NCBI GenBank assembly: GCA_037975125.1 | Contig: CM075853.1 | Location: 56,074,091-56,138,090 of the forward strand | Source of the DNA: Latrodectus hesperus | Lineage: Eukaryota; Arthropoda; Arachnida; Araneae; Theridiidae | Direction: 5' to 3' | DNA: 64,000 nucleotides | Part shown: one piece after another, positions 54,000 through 64,000 of the stretch | Position numbering within the stretch: the first letter of the stretch is position 1 | Layout: each line of letters opens with the position of its first letter | Made by a program: the position numbers and the translations under genes | Notes under the pieces: model-generated | Databases searched by the model: none | What the model was told of the DNA's origin: nothing | Seen by the model: only the letters and a program-made list of their open reading frames with translations

Positions 54000-56900
54000 T
54001 AGACCCATCTGTTTCGGCGACGACAGATAACGGTCGAGGAGTCAGTCGTCTTTTTGTTTATGACAGAGTTACCGGTACTCGGTACTTAATAGACAGTGGT
54101 GCTGCCGTCTCAGTTTTTCCCCGATCAAAGATGCATACCAATAAATTTTTACAACCATCTCAACCTACGCTTTACGCCGCTAACGGTACTTGCATTAACA
54201 CCTATGGCAGCAAGAAATTGAAAGTTAACATTGGGCTTAACATGACCTATACTTGGACATTCCTTATTGCTGATGTTGACCACGCCATTTTAGGTGCTGA
54301 TTTCTTAGAGCGGTTTGGTATATTGGTCGATATCCGTAATCGTCGAATTATGGACCAAACTATGTTCGTAACTTCAAGCGGTAAAGCGGCACATGGCCCA
54401 TCATTAGGTATTACAACACTTGCCAACACTACAAAGTACATTAAACTACTTTCGCAATATCCTAAATTAACGCTACCTTTCATTAGTAAAGACAATCAAA
54501 ACTCCGCTGTAACTCACTATATACATACAAATGGTCCCCCTATAGCCTCTAAAGCACGACGTTTATCACCAGATAAGTTAGCCGCACTCAAAAAAGAATT
54601 TTCTGCATTTATTAAACAAGGCATCTGTAAACCGTCAAAAAGCCCATGGTCGAGTCCAATCCACATGGTTCCTAAAAACGATGGGACCTGGAGAATTTGT
54701 GGTGACTACCGCCGATTAAACAGTGTTACCATCCCTGATCGCTATCCAATTCCCCACATCCATGATTTTAATGCTGGATTAGCGGGTAAAACAATTTTTT
54801 CCAAATTGGATTTAGTGAAAGCGTATCATCAGATACCTGTCCGAAAAGCGGATATTCCAAAAACAGCGGTAATTACTCCCATAGGACTTTTCGAATTTAA
54901 CTACATGACCTTTGGTTTGAGAAATGCAGCCCAAACTTTTCAGAGGCATATGGATGAGGTACTAAGAGGCTTAGACTGTTGTTTTACATACTTGGACGAT
55001 GTTCTTGTCGCTTCAACTAATGAAGCAGAACACCTTACGGACCTAAAAACAGTTTTTGAACGACTAAGCCTACATAACATTGTCTTAAATTCAAATAAAT
55101 GCATTTTTGGAGAAAAAGAATTATTATTTTTAGGAGTAATTGTCTCGGCTGATGGCATAAGACCTTCAGATTCTAAAGTACAAACTTTACAAAACTACCC
55201 TCAGCCAAAAAATGTACAGGAACTGCGCAGATTTCTCGCGATGATAAATTTCTATCATAGGTTCATCCCTAATGCTGCTTTCTTACAAACCCCTTTACAC
55301 GCTTTACTGAAAGGTAAAAAGAAAAAAGCTGATAAAACCCAAATTACTTGGACGGACGAGGCCAACGAAGCATTTCAAAACTGCAAAAAACAACTTGCTC
55401 ATCGTACCATGCTTTACCATCCTCGTCAAAACGCTCCTCTATCACTCATGGTAGATGCGTCTGAAGTCGCTATTGGTGGTGTTCTTCACCAATTATCCAA
55501 ACGTGGCGATCTTCAGCCTTTGGCTTTTTTCTCTCGAAAGCTTACCCCTTCCGAGACGCGTTATAGTACCTACGATCGAGAGTTGCTAGCAATTTATTCC
55601 ACTATCCGTCACTTCAGGCACATGCTTGAGGGTCGACAGTTCACTGTTTTCACTGACCACAAACCCATTACTTTTGCGTTTCGTCAGAAAGCTGAGAAAA
55701 CCTCTCCTAGACAGCTGAGGCACTTGGAATTCATTAGTCAGTTTTCGACTGATATCCGTCATGTCTCCGGTAGCGAAAATTGCGTAGCCGACGCACTTTC
55801 TAGAATTCATGCTTTTTCATTTCCTACCACAATCGATTATGAAGAAATGGCTAAAGAACAATCTCATGATATCTCCTTACAAGATTTTCTTAAAAATAAT
55901 TCTTTGAAAATTAAATCTTTTCCTTTATCTTCAAACTCTACTTCTCTTTTTTGTGATGTGTCGACCAGTGTTGTTCGACCTATCGTTCCATTTAGTTTCA
56001 CTCGAAAAGTTTTCGATATGATGCATGGTCTGTCCCATCCGGGAGTGCGTGCCACGACCAAGCTTATTACTTCTAAGTTTCTCTGGCCAACTGTCAAGAC
56101 AGACTGCAAAGAATGGGTGAGAGCATGCTTACCATGCCAAAAATCTAAAATTCATCGCCATACTCATTCTCCCATTGGTGATTATCCGTTACCAAGTGAC
56201 CGCTTTCGTGTTGTGCATATCGACATTGTGGGGCCACTTCCGCCATCTCAGGGCTATCGTTACTGTTTAACTTGCATCGACAGATTCTCTCGATGGCCAG
56301 AGGCTTACCCTATCGACAACATTTCTGCTGAATCAGTCGCAGAAGCTTTCTATTCAGGTTGGGTATCTCGATTTGGAGCCCCTCAAATCTTGATAACAGA
56401 TCAAGGCAGGCAGTTCGAAAGCGAACTTTTTCATTCTTTTTCTAAGTTATTAGGAGCTGAAAAGCTGAGGACTACTGCCTACAACCCTGCTTCGAATGGC
56501 ATGGTTGAACGACTGCACCGCCAATTGAAGACTGCAATTAAGTGTACAGATCCTGCAAATTGGGTAAAAGTGCTCCCATCGATACTTCTCGGAATCCGCT
56601 GTGCAGTGAAGGAAGATCTTGGCACATCGGCAGCAGAACTGGTCTACGGCTCGACACTCCGTTTGCCAGGAGAATTCGTCCGGGATACAACCAGCCGTTC
56701 CGCACTGCCTGTTCCCGACTTTCTTGCTAAGCTTCGGAACCACGTCCGAATGTTACGTCCAGTACCTGCTTCGAGGCATTCATCAGCAACTACTTTTATC
56801 CACAAAGACCTCAACACTACATCACATGTCTTTGTCCGACAGGATGCTGTACGCCGACCTTTGGAGCAGCCGTATGATGGTCCCTTTCTTGTCGTTCACA

Positions 56901-57121
56901 GAACTCCTAAGTTTTTTACATTAATGATCAAAGGAAAGAAATCTTCAATTTCTATCGATCGTCTGAAGCCAGCACATACCTTGATCGATCACTCTGCACC
57001 AACACCATCTTCAAACATTCGTCCAGTTCCGTGCACGGCCGACAACCTCACCACCACGACTCGCTCTGGACGTCGAGTCCGGTTCCGGTTCCCGTTGCCA
57101 TCCCTGCAGCAACTGGACTGA
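53966..57121 (+). CDS. pol: Pol polyprotein (PR-RT-RNase H-IN) of the CsRn1-like element
   Basis: A 1051-codon frame, open throughout. Protease: DSGA at residues 43-46. [16 protein letters not shown], then [15 protein letters not shown], and the catalytic YLDD at 342-345. RNase [12 protein letters not shown] at about 494, TDHKPIT at about 563, and VADALSR at about 608, giving the acidic active-site set. Integrase: HGLSH and CLPC form the HHCC zinc finger. The core triad is Asp753, Asp812 and Glu848, exactly a D,D35E spacing. A basic C-terminal tail follows ([10 protein letters not shown]). No chromodomain or env is seen. Because pol begins inside gag in the -1 frame, it is probably made by ribosomal frameshifting as Gag-Pol; a run of six A (53970-53975) in the overlap is a candidate. 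The Met at 53966 need not be used. All catalytic residues looked for are present. Confidence 0.95.
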   Translation: MQKTLLLSGKLVDPSVSATTDNGRGVSRLFVYDRVTGTRYLIDSGAAVSVFPRSKMHTNKFLQPSQPTLYAANGTCINTYGSKKLKVNIGLNMTYTWTFLIADVDHAILGADFLERFGILVDIRNRRIMDQTMFVTSSGKAAHGPSLGITTLANTTKYIKLLSQYPKLTLPFISKDNQNSAVTHYIHTNGPPIASKARRLSPDKLAALKKEFSAFIKQGICKPSKSPWSSPIHMVPKNDGTWRICGDYRRLNSVTIPDRYPIPHIHDFNAGLAGKTIFSKLDLVKAYHQIPVRKADIPKTAVITPIGLFEFNYMTFGLRNAAQTFQRHMDEVLRGLDCCFTYLDDVLVASTNEAEHLTDLKTVFERLSLHNIVLNSNKCIFGEKELLFLGVIVSADGIRPSDSKVQTLQNYPQPKNVQELRRFLAMINFYHRFIPNAAFLQTPLHALLKGKKKKADKTQITWTDEANEAFQNCKKQLAHRTMLYHPRQNAPLSLMVDASEVAIGGVLHQLSKRGDLQPLAFFSRKLTPSETRYSTYDRELLAIYSTIRHFRHMLEGRQFTVFTDHKPITFAFRQKAEKTSPRQLRHLEFISQFSTDIRHVSGSENCVADALSRIHAFSFPTTIDYEEMAKEQSHDISLQDFLKNNSLKIKSFPLSSNSTSLFCDVSTSVVRPIVPFSFTRKVFDMMHGLSHPGVRATTKLITSKFLWPTVKTDCKEWVRACLPCQKSKIHRHTHSPIGDYPLPSDRFRVVHIDIVGPLPPSQGYRYCLTCIDRFSRWPEAYPIDNISAESVAEAFYSGWVSRFGAPQILITDQGRQFESELFHSFSKLLGAEKLRTTAYNPASNGMVERLHRQLKTAIKCTDPANWVKVLPSILLGIRCAVKEDLGTSAAELVYGSTLRLPGEFVRDTTSRSALPVPDFLAKLRNHVRMLRPVPASRHSSATTFIHKDLNTTSHVFVRQDAVRRPLEQPYDGPFLVVHRTPKFFTLMIKGKKSSISIDRLKPAHTLIDHSAPTPSSNIRPVPCTADNLTTTTRSGRRVRFRFPLPSLQQLD

Positions 57122-57132
57122 CGGGGGAGTAC
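57121..57132 (+). other. Polypurine tract
   Basis: ACGGGGGAGTAC immediately before the 3' LTR, overlapping the last base of the pol stop codon; the expected site of plus-strand priming. Confidence 0.8.
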
Positions 57133-57435
57133 TGTGGTGAACGAATGTGCAGTATTCGATTCGCACTACAGAGCCGCATGTGCGTGACTCTCCTTCTAGA
57201 ACGAACTTTTCTTTCCGCACATGATTCCTGTGCTTATTATAATTTTATGTAAATATTTATTGTCACCAACCAATCAGAAGATATTTTTACCTGTATATAT
57301 AGCCTGTTGGTTTTCACTCGCCAGACAGGCAGAGTGAGATGGCAAGTGTGTTGCTTGTCTGATTTTAAGTCGCAATAAAAGCCTATTGATTTTAATTATC
57401 CTGTATTTACTTGAGCACGCTAGTTATTCACTTCA
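57133..57435 (+). repeat. 3' LTR
   Basis: Same length and, by eye, the same sequence as the 5' LTR. The AATAAA at 57374-57379 would end the genomic transcript. Confidence 0.97.
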
Positions 57436-57439
57436 ATCT

Positions 57440-60400
57440 ATAAAAATAATCCTAAAATTCAAATTGTGTATGTGCTTTAATATTCTAAAGCCTCTATTAA
57501 ACCGATTGTGTCAGAAATACTTCTAATATTCATTTACCTTAGTTACGAATAATATAGAATATATTTACATCTTAAATTTTCTATGTTTTAGTCTTTTTTT
57601 AAATAAAATCAATGTTTACTATAATAATTACTTTTGAAGCTATACAATTTCTACCTATGTTTTAATTTTAACAAATATTGGTATTTTGATTATTTATTAA
57701 ATTTACTTCATACAGATACATAATATTTTGTAAAATGGAAAACTTACAATTAGTAAGTTAATCAAGTGTATTATTAAACAACTTTCAATAAAACTATTGC
57801 AAAATTAAAAAAGAGTATTAAAATTGTAAGAAAATCCCTATGCTTATGCTTGTGGGGTACTATTAGGACAAAAGATTTACTAGTATTAATAAGACAATAT
57901 TCATGATTAGTTTTATAGAATTTTGTTTAGTTATATTTAGTGTGAATTTAAGATGTTATACATGATGTATTTATTTATATTAGCATTCGAAACTCTTTAT
58001 GAGATGTGTCTTAACCACCTCATTTTGTAGATTGAATTTTATTTTGATTATTTTATATGATCATATTATTTTGTTTAACCACTATTATCCATCATAATTT
58101 AGATAGCTAAACATAACATATTCTTAACAATAGAACACAAATAATTTCATGAATATTATGTTATAGATGTAACTAAATTTTATTACATATTTAGAAGTAA
58201 TAATTAGCATTATAGTTACTTCGCATGGTGTCTTTATTTGAGAATATGTTTAAATTCATAAATGTTGAAGTGTTTTGCTTAGCTAACTAAATTAGGGTAT
58301 TAAATTCATAAAATAATTTCATCTCTGAAATACACCACTTTTAAGAAAATAACTCAATAACTCAAAGTCATTCCAAAAAATTATTCTTAACAAAAATTCA
58401 ACAAAAATACTGAGCTCCTATTTAATTTAAAATGCACGTTTATTTTTAAGGCACTATAAGTAACATAATCTTTCAAATAAGGATCAATTTATTTTTGTTT
58501 TTCTAAACTAAACCAAAGAAAGTGTCTTTATAAATTTGAAAAAAATAACCTATTATTCTCTTAGATTTGCTGCATTGGAACTTTTCATAAATGATTTATT
58601 CAAAAAAGAGGAAAAGTATAAACCAAAAGTTAATTAACATTTTTTCCTTTTTTTCTTAAAAAAAACTTTTTAAAATATTTTAAATATAAAAAAAATATTT
58701 TTGTTCCCTTTGATGATATTTTAGGTATTAATAATAATATGGATTCCTCTTTTTTAAGAAAAAAGCCTTTTAATATTTCATACTTAATACATTTTATTTA
58801 AGATTTATTGAAAGATATTTTTATATTACTGTTCTTTCCTCTAAATTCTAGGAAAAATATATAACTTTATAAATGAATCAACATTTCATAGTTTAACAGA
58901 ATTTAAGCAATTTTATTTCACTAATTTCAATACTATTTGGTTTACAAATGTGAGGAAATAAATTTATAAATGTTTAAGTATGGTAAAGTTTAATTACTTG
59001 AAAAAAATTTAATAAGTTTTTTCTGTACCTTTCCTTGACTATAAAGTTGACTAATAATTTGAATACAGATAGTATTCATTTAGGATTTTAATAAGCTATC
59101 AAATATATGAACAGTCAATTATGAAACAATATTAAGGACTTATTGAATAACTGATGAAAATAAAAAAATTGTATTTCTAATAATATATCCATAAAAGAAT
59201 TGTAAATACGTAATATCTATATAAAGAACATAATAAAATTCAAAAAGCTTTAAGAAACCTTTAATGCATGAAAAGTGAAACAAAAATATTAACTAATTTA
59301 AGTCTCAGATAGTATTGTAAAGTAATGTTTGATTGTTCTTAACAGAAATGAGAAATTAAACAAATACTTGTGTTTCAGTTTTTCAGACTCTTAAATAAAT
59401 ACAGTTCGATGCGTGGTCAGAGCAAATTATAAGACATGCATGTTTTACTTCTAAAGATGTAAATAATTTGAGTTGTTTATGATATACATTACTAGTAATA
59501 TTTTCACTTGTAAATAGAATATTATATTTATTAATCATAATAAAGCAAACTTTAACATAATTAATTCTTCTGAAACATAATTTTTAATTAATAAACGAAA
59601 ATGTCAAAGTATTTTATTTAGTATTTTATATTACTGATAAATATTACATTTAATACCAATAACAGGCTAGATTAATTATCCTTTGTCATACTAAAAACGT
59701 TTAAGTTGATACTTATTGACAACTTTAGTATAGATAGGATATTGTTTTAAACAAAAAGGTACATTTAAAATGAAACTCTGTACATTTAGGTTATTATATA
59801 GAGATTTCTTTAAAACGCAAAAGGTAATTTTATATCTTCTGAGATTGCATTGAATAAAAAATACATATTATTGATATGAATGATTATTTGTATTTTGTAT
59901 CTAAAATAATTTCATGATGATATTTTCAGAAAATTACTTAAGAAAAGGATTAGTTTGTTAATCACATTTTATGACATTTTGATATAAATCAAAAGATAAT
60001 ACAATAATTCACAATCTACATAAAATCAAAATAGAAAATATGGAAAGAAATTTTCTTTGTAAGAAGTGGTTATATAATAACATTTGTCATAATTTTTTAA
60101 TCAATGGCTATGCTTATTACAGTGTTACACAAAACGATTGCAGAAAATTATTTTATTCTCCTGTAATAGTTTGGTTTCTATGTACATTTTTTCTAATATC
60201 AAACAAAATTGTAAATAATTTCCATGACAACAATTATAAATTTAAAGGAAGTAAAATTGCAAAAAAATAAAAAAAACTCAGTATTTTCTGTTATATTCTG
60301 TTATAATATTTGTGCCTTTATGAATTTTTTTAGTTGTTATGGTATTATCTAACGTTATCATAAATATGTACCGCTATTTTCTATTTTTTAAAACGTGCGT

Positions 60401-60630
60401 ATGAATATAATTATTTCATACTTTATATCAACTATTGCACAAAATCTCACAGATATTACTAGATAATATATTATGAAGAATATTATCTAAAGATCTCTTC
60501 AAAAAGAAATCTGTTGTCAAAATTTTCATACCAAACCTAATCAAATAAAAGGAAAAGTTAATATTGGCGTAAAAATGCTAAATTTTGTGCTATAAAAATA
60601 AATATTTTTTTATGAAATAAGTGTTTATAT
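57440..60630. other. AT-rich intergenic sequence
   Basis: No repeat, exon or RNA gene recognised between the two retroelements. The frame at 60040-60270 (+) has the Lys/Asn/Phe/Ile bias of random AT-rich sequence. Confidence 0.5.
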
Positions 60631-60767
60631 ATATTCTTTTTAAAGGTGTGGTGGTATTCAAATACATATTTATCATATTTTGTTATTGACATTGTAGTGT
60701 CCGTTCTGAAGAAAAAAAGAACCCAGTAACCCTTCAGTAGATCCACTGTGGAAATAATATTAGCCTT

Positions 60768-61436
60768 TCAGATAAAATGAATTAATTGCATTGAATCTTC
60801 CATAGGAAAATCATCCGTTTTTGTCACAGTATTAAGAGATCTGTAGTCAATACACATCCTAATTCCCCCATCCCTTTTGTTTACGCATACCACTGGATGT
60901 GCTATTTCAGCCAAACTCTCCTCTATGACATCTAATTCCGATAGTTCATCAATTTGGTCATCTATTTGGGATTTAAGAGCCTCTGGAATTCTGTAAACAT
61001 AAGTTTTTTTACGTTCTTTCCCTTCTTCTAATATGATCTTATGTTCATAAACTTTGGCTATTTTTACATTTCCAGTAAACAAAGTCTTATAATTACGTAA
61101 TAAACTCAAAATCTTTTCCCTGTCATCTCTAGATAAATGTTGCATGTGTACATTTTGCAGAGGATCTTTGGTATGTAATTTACTAGTAAGTCTTGGAGAA
61201 GCATGAATTTCACCAAATTCTTCATCATCTTCAAAGATAATTCCCACAACATTGACCCTTGGACAATATTTTCTGATCTTGTTTACATGGCAATGTCTAA
61301 TATTTCCATCTGGAAGTTTAACTTTATAGGAGTAAGGTAGGCAGCGTTCAATTACTTCACCAGGACCTGTCCATCTTGCATATAATTTGTTAGAAGAGTC
61401 CGGAATCAATAAATATATAAACCTGATCACCCACAT
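60768..61436 (-). pseudogene. Integrase C-terminal domain fused to the RT N-terminus
   Basis: An open frame of 222 codons, with related sequence upstream to about 61550 (AVEQVSWIAA, FNVGDQVYIF). It starts with the integrase SH3-like tail: NKLYARWTGPGEVIERC, YSYKVKLPDG and HVNKIRKY. After an acidic linker (EDDEEFGEIH) the same frame enters RT: LLRNYKTLFTG, KTYVYRIPEAL, IDELSELDVIEESL, AHPVVCVNKRDGGIRMCI and DYRSLNTVTKTDDFP. RT then continues out of frame (ISTVDLLKGYW) to about 60640 and stops; the YxDD block, RNase H and the 3' end are absent. This unbroken IN-to-RT join in one frame shows the gene order is original and not a later rearrangement. Confidence 0.85.
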
Positions 61437-61676
61437 TAAATTCCTTAGAAACAGTCCGGCGATTGAAGTAGTCGGTGTAGGCTTGTTGTTTTCCAGCAGC
61501 TATCCATGAAACTTGTTCGACGGCTCTTTCAAATTTTCCCTTCTGATCTTATAAATAATCAACAACAGATTTACTTATATTTAATGGAATAGGGATTTCA
61601 CAGCTTCAAGCGGTAGGTTTGGTCTAAGCCCTGCAGAAATTGGAATTTTATCGGAAGACTTCTCAGGAGACCGTAA

Positions 61677-62282
61677 TTAGCATTCTTTACATAATTTGCA
61701 AAAATTTAAAATATCATTTGACATATTAGGCCAGTAAAAACAATATCTAATTCTCTCTTTTGTTTTATTTAATACCATATCACTTCCAAAAACAGATGTA
61801 TGAACCAAATCCATAACTTTCTGTCGGCGACATTTCGGTAAAATTGACTGATTTACAGTTTTACCACAAACTTTCTCTTTGTGGAATAAAATGCATTCTA
61901 AATCAAAGTATTTACTCTTGCCACGTGATAAAGAAGATCTCACTTCATCCAAAGAGGCGCATTCTTGTTCTTTTTTAAATTGTAATGATTGGCTCAATTT
62001 ACAATTTGTTTCGGCTTCCAGCACTTCCACATATGCAGAAACACCCGGATTCGTAGAGTCATTTGAACAGAGCACCTCACCCATATTTTCGGCGTGTGAT
62101 GATTCAGCAGTCTCATTATGATATTCAACTTCTTGTGACGCCAAAACAAAGCAGGCGGCAGACTTCTTGTTTTCTTCCAGCAATACATTTTTCAATAAAT
62201 AAAAAACTTTCGTTGGTATTATGCATTGCCCTTGGATTTTATTTGTAGCAGCTGCAATTATTTCTATGGGTTTCGAGAACAT
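61677..62282 (-). pseudogene. Protease-integrase linker and integrase zinc finger
   Basis: A 201-codon open stretch. The first part continues protease-type strands (IIAAATNKIQGQCIIPT), then an acidic Ser-rich linker. The last 100 codons match the region ahead of gypsy integrase: KYFDLECILFHKEKVCG, LPKCRRQKVMDLVH, then TKERIRYCFYWPNMSNDI and CKLCKEC. This is the HHCC finger; the second His position now reads Asp (FGSD). Translation ends at a stop right after CKEC. The catalytic core that should follow is missing: the next recognisable sequence (GLRPNLPLEA near 61625) belongs after the core. Confidence 0.75.
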
Positions 62283-62286
62283 TTTA

Positions 62287-62481
62287 TTATTTTCCGTTTT
62301 TAACGCTACTTATAATCTCATTTTTTAATTCAGCTTCTATCTTCTCTCCAAAAGCACTGATTAAAATAACTCTTCCTTTTTCTGTTTTTGATTTTGGAAT
62401 AAAGTCATTATTTATGACTGGAAGTTGGCATCCAGAGTCTACGAGAGCTTTATCTGGAGTATTATCCACGTAAATATCCAC
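62287..62481 (-). pseudogene. Aspartic protease segment of the Gmr1-like element
   Basis: About 64 codons carrying ALVDSGCQLPVINNDF, with the DSG catalytic triad at 62439-62431, a hydrophobic strand (VILISAFGE) and a Lys-rich end. It is joined upstream to the zinc knuckle in another frame. Downstream, after a one-base frameshift near 62285, it runs directly into the integrase linker, with no RT between them. Confidence 0.7.
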
Positions 62482-62539
62482 ATATTGAAAAGGATTTATT
62501 TCAATTTCCGTTCTTTTTTCTTTTAATAATTGGGAGCGA

Positions 62540-63817
62540 ATTTCTGCTGTTAGAACATCGCTTTTCTTATTGTTTGCTTTAAATCTTTTCGGAAATTCTC
62601 TCGCGAAATGTGAATCTCCACAAATATAACATTCTTTAACAGTTCTTTTTCGAAAATTTTCTTCTTTCCGAAAATTTTTAAATATTTGTTGTCTAACATA
62701 CGGAGGAATATGCTTTGACTCTGCCGAATATTTTTGTTCTTCTTGTTCATTATAATTATATCTCTTGAAATATTCTTTGCGAGGAAATTCTTTCGGTTTT
62801 CGACACTAATATTCATTCTAACATTTTCATAATCATCCAATTTACTTGTGTTTTCTTCTGGAGTTTTTAAATTTGATCAAACATCAATAAAATGTTCTTT
62901 AATTTCTTAGGGAACTTTGAGTTTTATTTGATCGGTTATTATTAGATCACATAGCTCTTCAAATGTTCGTATTCCAAGTCCATTGATCCATTCGAAGAAA
63001 TAATTTTTCAGTTCATAAGCAAAATCTTGCTAGTTTATTTCTGGTTTCTTATGGTGCTTCGTGAATAATTGTCTAAATTTTTCTGAGGTCATTTTATATC
63101 TTTTGAGAAGTAAACTTTTTAATTTGTCGTAATCCTCGGTGACTTTCTCTCTTCTTTTCTTCTTTCAGATTCTTCTTTTCTCTTGCTATAATTTGTACAT
63201 CATACGTCAATAATCCGATTAAATGCGCAACCCAAAGTTCTTTTTTAATTTCAATTCTGTTAGCTTGTCTTTCGAAAAGGACAAGATATAAATTTATATC
63301 ATTTGTTTTGGGATCAAACTTCTGTAAAATATTATTTCTTGTAATTAATATTCGTCTTAAAATGAAAATCATTACCAGTATTTCATAAATTATCTTCTCT
63401 TGTTCGTTCCTTTGCCATTAAACTTAGGTTTTGAAGCTCGAACTCCATTTCTTGTTTTCGTTTTTCCATTTCTATATTCCATTTTCGTTCTTCAATTTCT
63501 TGCAATATTTTCCGCTCTTCAATTTCATTTCTTTTTCGTTCTTCAATTTCTTGCAATCTTTTCCACTCTTCAATTTCTTCATTTCTTTTTGGTTCTTTAA
63601 TTTCTTGCAATCTTTTCCACTCTTCAATTTCTTCATTTCTTTTCCGCTCTTCAATCAACGAATTTAAGAATTCTTTAATGAAATCTTCGTCGTAGTTTTC
63701 GCTTTCTGTTATCAATTTTTTTAGTTTGTAAAGTTTTAGATTCGCAGCGTTCTCAATGCCTTATTCCACCGCAAATGTTCGTAAAACTTCTTTCTTTCCT
63801 TTTGCGAGAAAAGCCAT
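62540..63817 (-). pseudogene. gag: Broken gag of the Gmr1-like element, with SCAN-like capsid
   Basis: The start MAFLAKGKKEVLRTFAVE at 63817 is followed by a stop at codon 19; the frame resumes at once with KLKKLITESENYDEDF. A Glu/Lys/Arg-rich coiled coil follows (63650-63400), built on repeats of a unit like RLQEIEERKRNEE. The capsid N-terminal half (63330-63190) reads FDPKTNDINLYLVLFERQAN and VAHLIGLL. Its C-terminal half (about 63092-62860) has EKFRQLFTKHHKKPEIN, FAYELKNYFFEWI and TFEELCDLIITDQIK, the pattern of a SCAN domain. A zinc knuckle lies at 62634-62590 (CYICGDSHFAREF), whose last Cys has become Phe. Several frameshifts and stops make it non-functional. Confidence 0.75.
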
Positions 63818-64000
63818 TTCAATTACTTATAAAACACAAACAGCCATATAAACAAATTCACAGTTCCATTTCAGATTTAGTCAGAAACGTTCAAGTTGTG
63901 CAGCTAAACATTCTACTTCTCTGGTCAAAGGCAATCTCCACTCGCCGGAGCGGACTCCCTCCTCTCCTCTCTCCTAATGGCTACAGCGCCATCATGTGAA
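63818..64000 (-). other. Probable 5'UTR/LTR part of the Gmr1-like element
   Basis: Less AT-rich sequence ahead of the gag start, with a GGAGAGAGGAG-type purine run on the minus strand near 63960 and a GGCGCTGTAGCC near 63988. No LTR end or primer site can be fixed, and the window ends here. Confidence 0.4.

Larger units (their letters stand above)
52691..57435 (+). mobile_element. Complete Ty3/gypsy LTR retrotransposon, CsRn1-like
   Basis: A 4745-bp element bounded by two 303-bp LTRs that look identical base for base, with TG...CA ends. ATCT lies directly before it (52687-52690) and directly after it (57436-57439), the 4-bp target duplication. Inside, in order: primer site, gag, pol (PR-RT-RNase H-IN) in the -1 frame, polypurine tract. 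No env is present; only 11 bp separate the pol stop from the 3' LTR. A tRNA-Trp-type primer site together with a CHCC Gag finger marks the CsRn1 clade known from flukes and arthropods. Both reading frames are uninterrupted and its GC content is far above the neighbourhood. A recent insertion by a possibly still competent element is the natural reading. Confidence 0.95.
60640..64000 (-). mobile_element. Decayed Ty3/gypsy element with IN before RT (Gmr1-like)
   Basis: Read on the minus strand the order is gag (63817 to about 62540), protease (62481-62287), a linker with the integrase zinc finger (62282-61677), the integrase C-terminal domain and then the start of RT (61436 to about 60640). Integrase ahead of RT is the opposite of ordinary Ty3/gypsy and is the defining order of Gmr1-like elements. 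The element is dead: stops and frameshifts in gag, a lost integrase core, RT cut off after its first third, and no RNase H or 3' LTR. The segment 63818-64000 has higher GC and is presumably 5'UTR and LTR, continuing past the window edge. Its GC and coding style again contrast with the AT-rich flank. Confidence 0.85.

Noticed and set aside
53585..57220. Minus- and plus-strand frames of 60-101 codons inside gag and pol
   Set aside because: Shadows of the long gag and pol frames in GC-richer DNA.
60040..60270. 76-codon plus-strand frame
   Set aside because: Residue use is that of random AT-rich DNA and no motif, intron signal or homology is visible.
63383..63715. Repeat-built Glu/Lys/Arg coiled coil considered as a separate gene
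   Set aside because: It sits in frame with the start of the Gmr1-like Gag and ahead of its capsid, so it is part of that gag.

Overview
The window reads as nuclear DNA of an arthropod, most likely a spider or another arachnid. It is very AT-rich, has long (TA)n microsatellites and arthropod-type transposable elements, and contains a spliced gene with a very long intron. I see nothing prokaryotic. The arachnid placement rests mainly on the style of the retroelements and is an inference.

Region 1 (about 0.9-31.8 kb, minus strand) is one host gene. Exon 1 (31237-31626) encodes a signal peptide, a Ser/Thr-rich mucin-like stretch and the start of a small folded domain. After an intron of about 29.1 kb come exon 2 (2035-2136) and exon 3 (1317-1421). 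All junctions are phase 0 with consensus splice sites, giving a secreted protein of 198 residues. The folded part resembles a type-2 cystatin but lacks the usual inhibitory loops. The giant intron holds a dead Tc1-like transposon (25945-27281), several long (TA)n arrays, two near-perfect hairpins and two short protein-like frames of unknown origin.

Region 2 (31.8-52.7 kb) is gene-poor, AT-rich DNA. It carries relics of two non-LTR retrotransposons (about 35.0-35.2 kb and 46.1-47.5 kb), a probable Helitron-type terminus at 33684, an 18-bp perfect hairpin at 41496, five long (TA)n arrays in the 37-50 kb part and nearby, and a few islands of more complex sequence.

Region 3 (52691-57435) is a structurally complete Ty3/gypsy LTR retrotransposon. 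It has two LTRs of 303 bp that look identical, a 4-bp target duplication (ATCT), a tRNA-Trp-type primer site, gag with a CHCC finger, pol in the -1 frame with PR-RT-RNase H-IN, and a polypurine tract. It fits the CsRn1 clade and looks recently inserted.

Region 4 (about 60.64-64.0 kb, minus strand) is a decayed second Ty3/gypsy element of a different kind. Its order is gag-PR-IN-RT, with integrase ahead of reverse transcriptase, and its Gag has a SCAN-like capsid segment; both are marks of the Gmr1-like group. The integrase core is deleted, RT is truncated and stops and frameshifts are present. Its 5' end probably runs off the window.

The two most unusual items are the mucin-cystatin-like gene and the Gmr1-like element.
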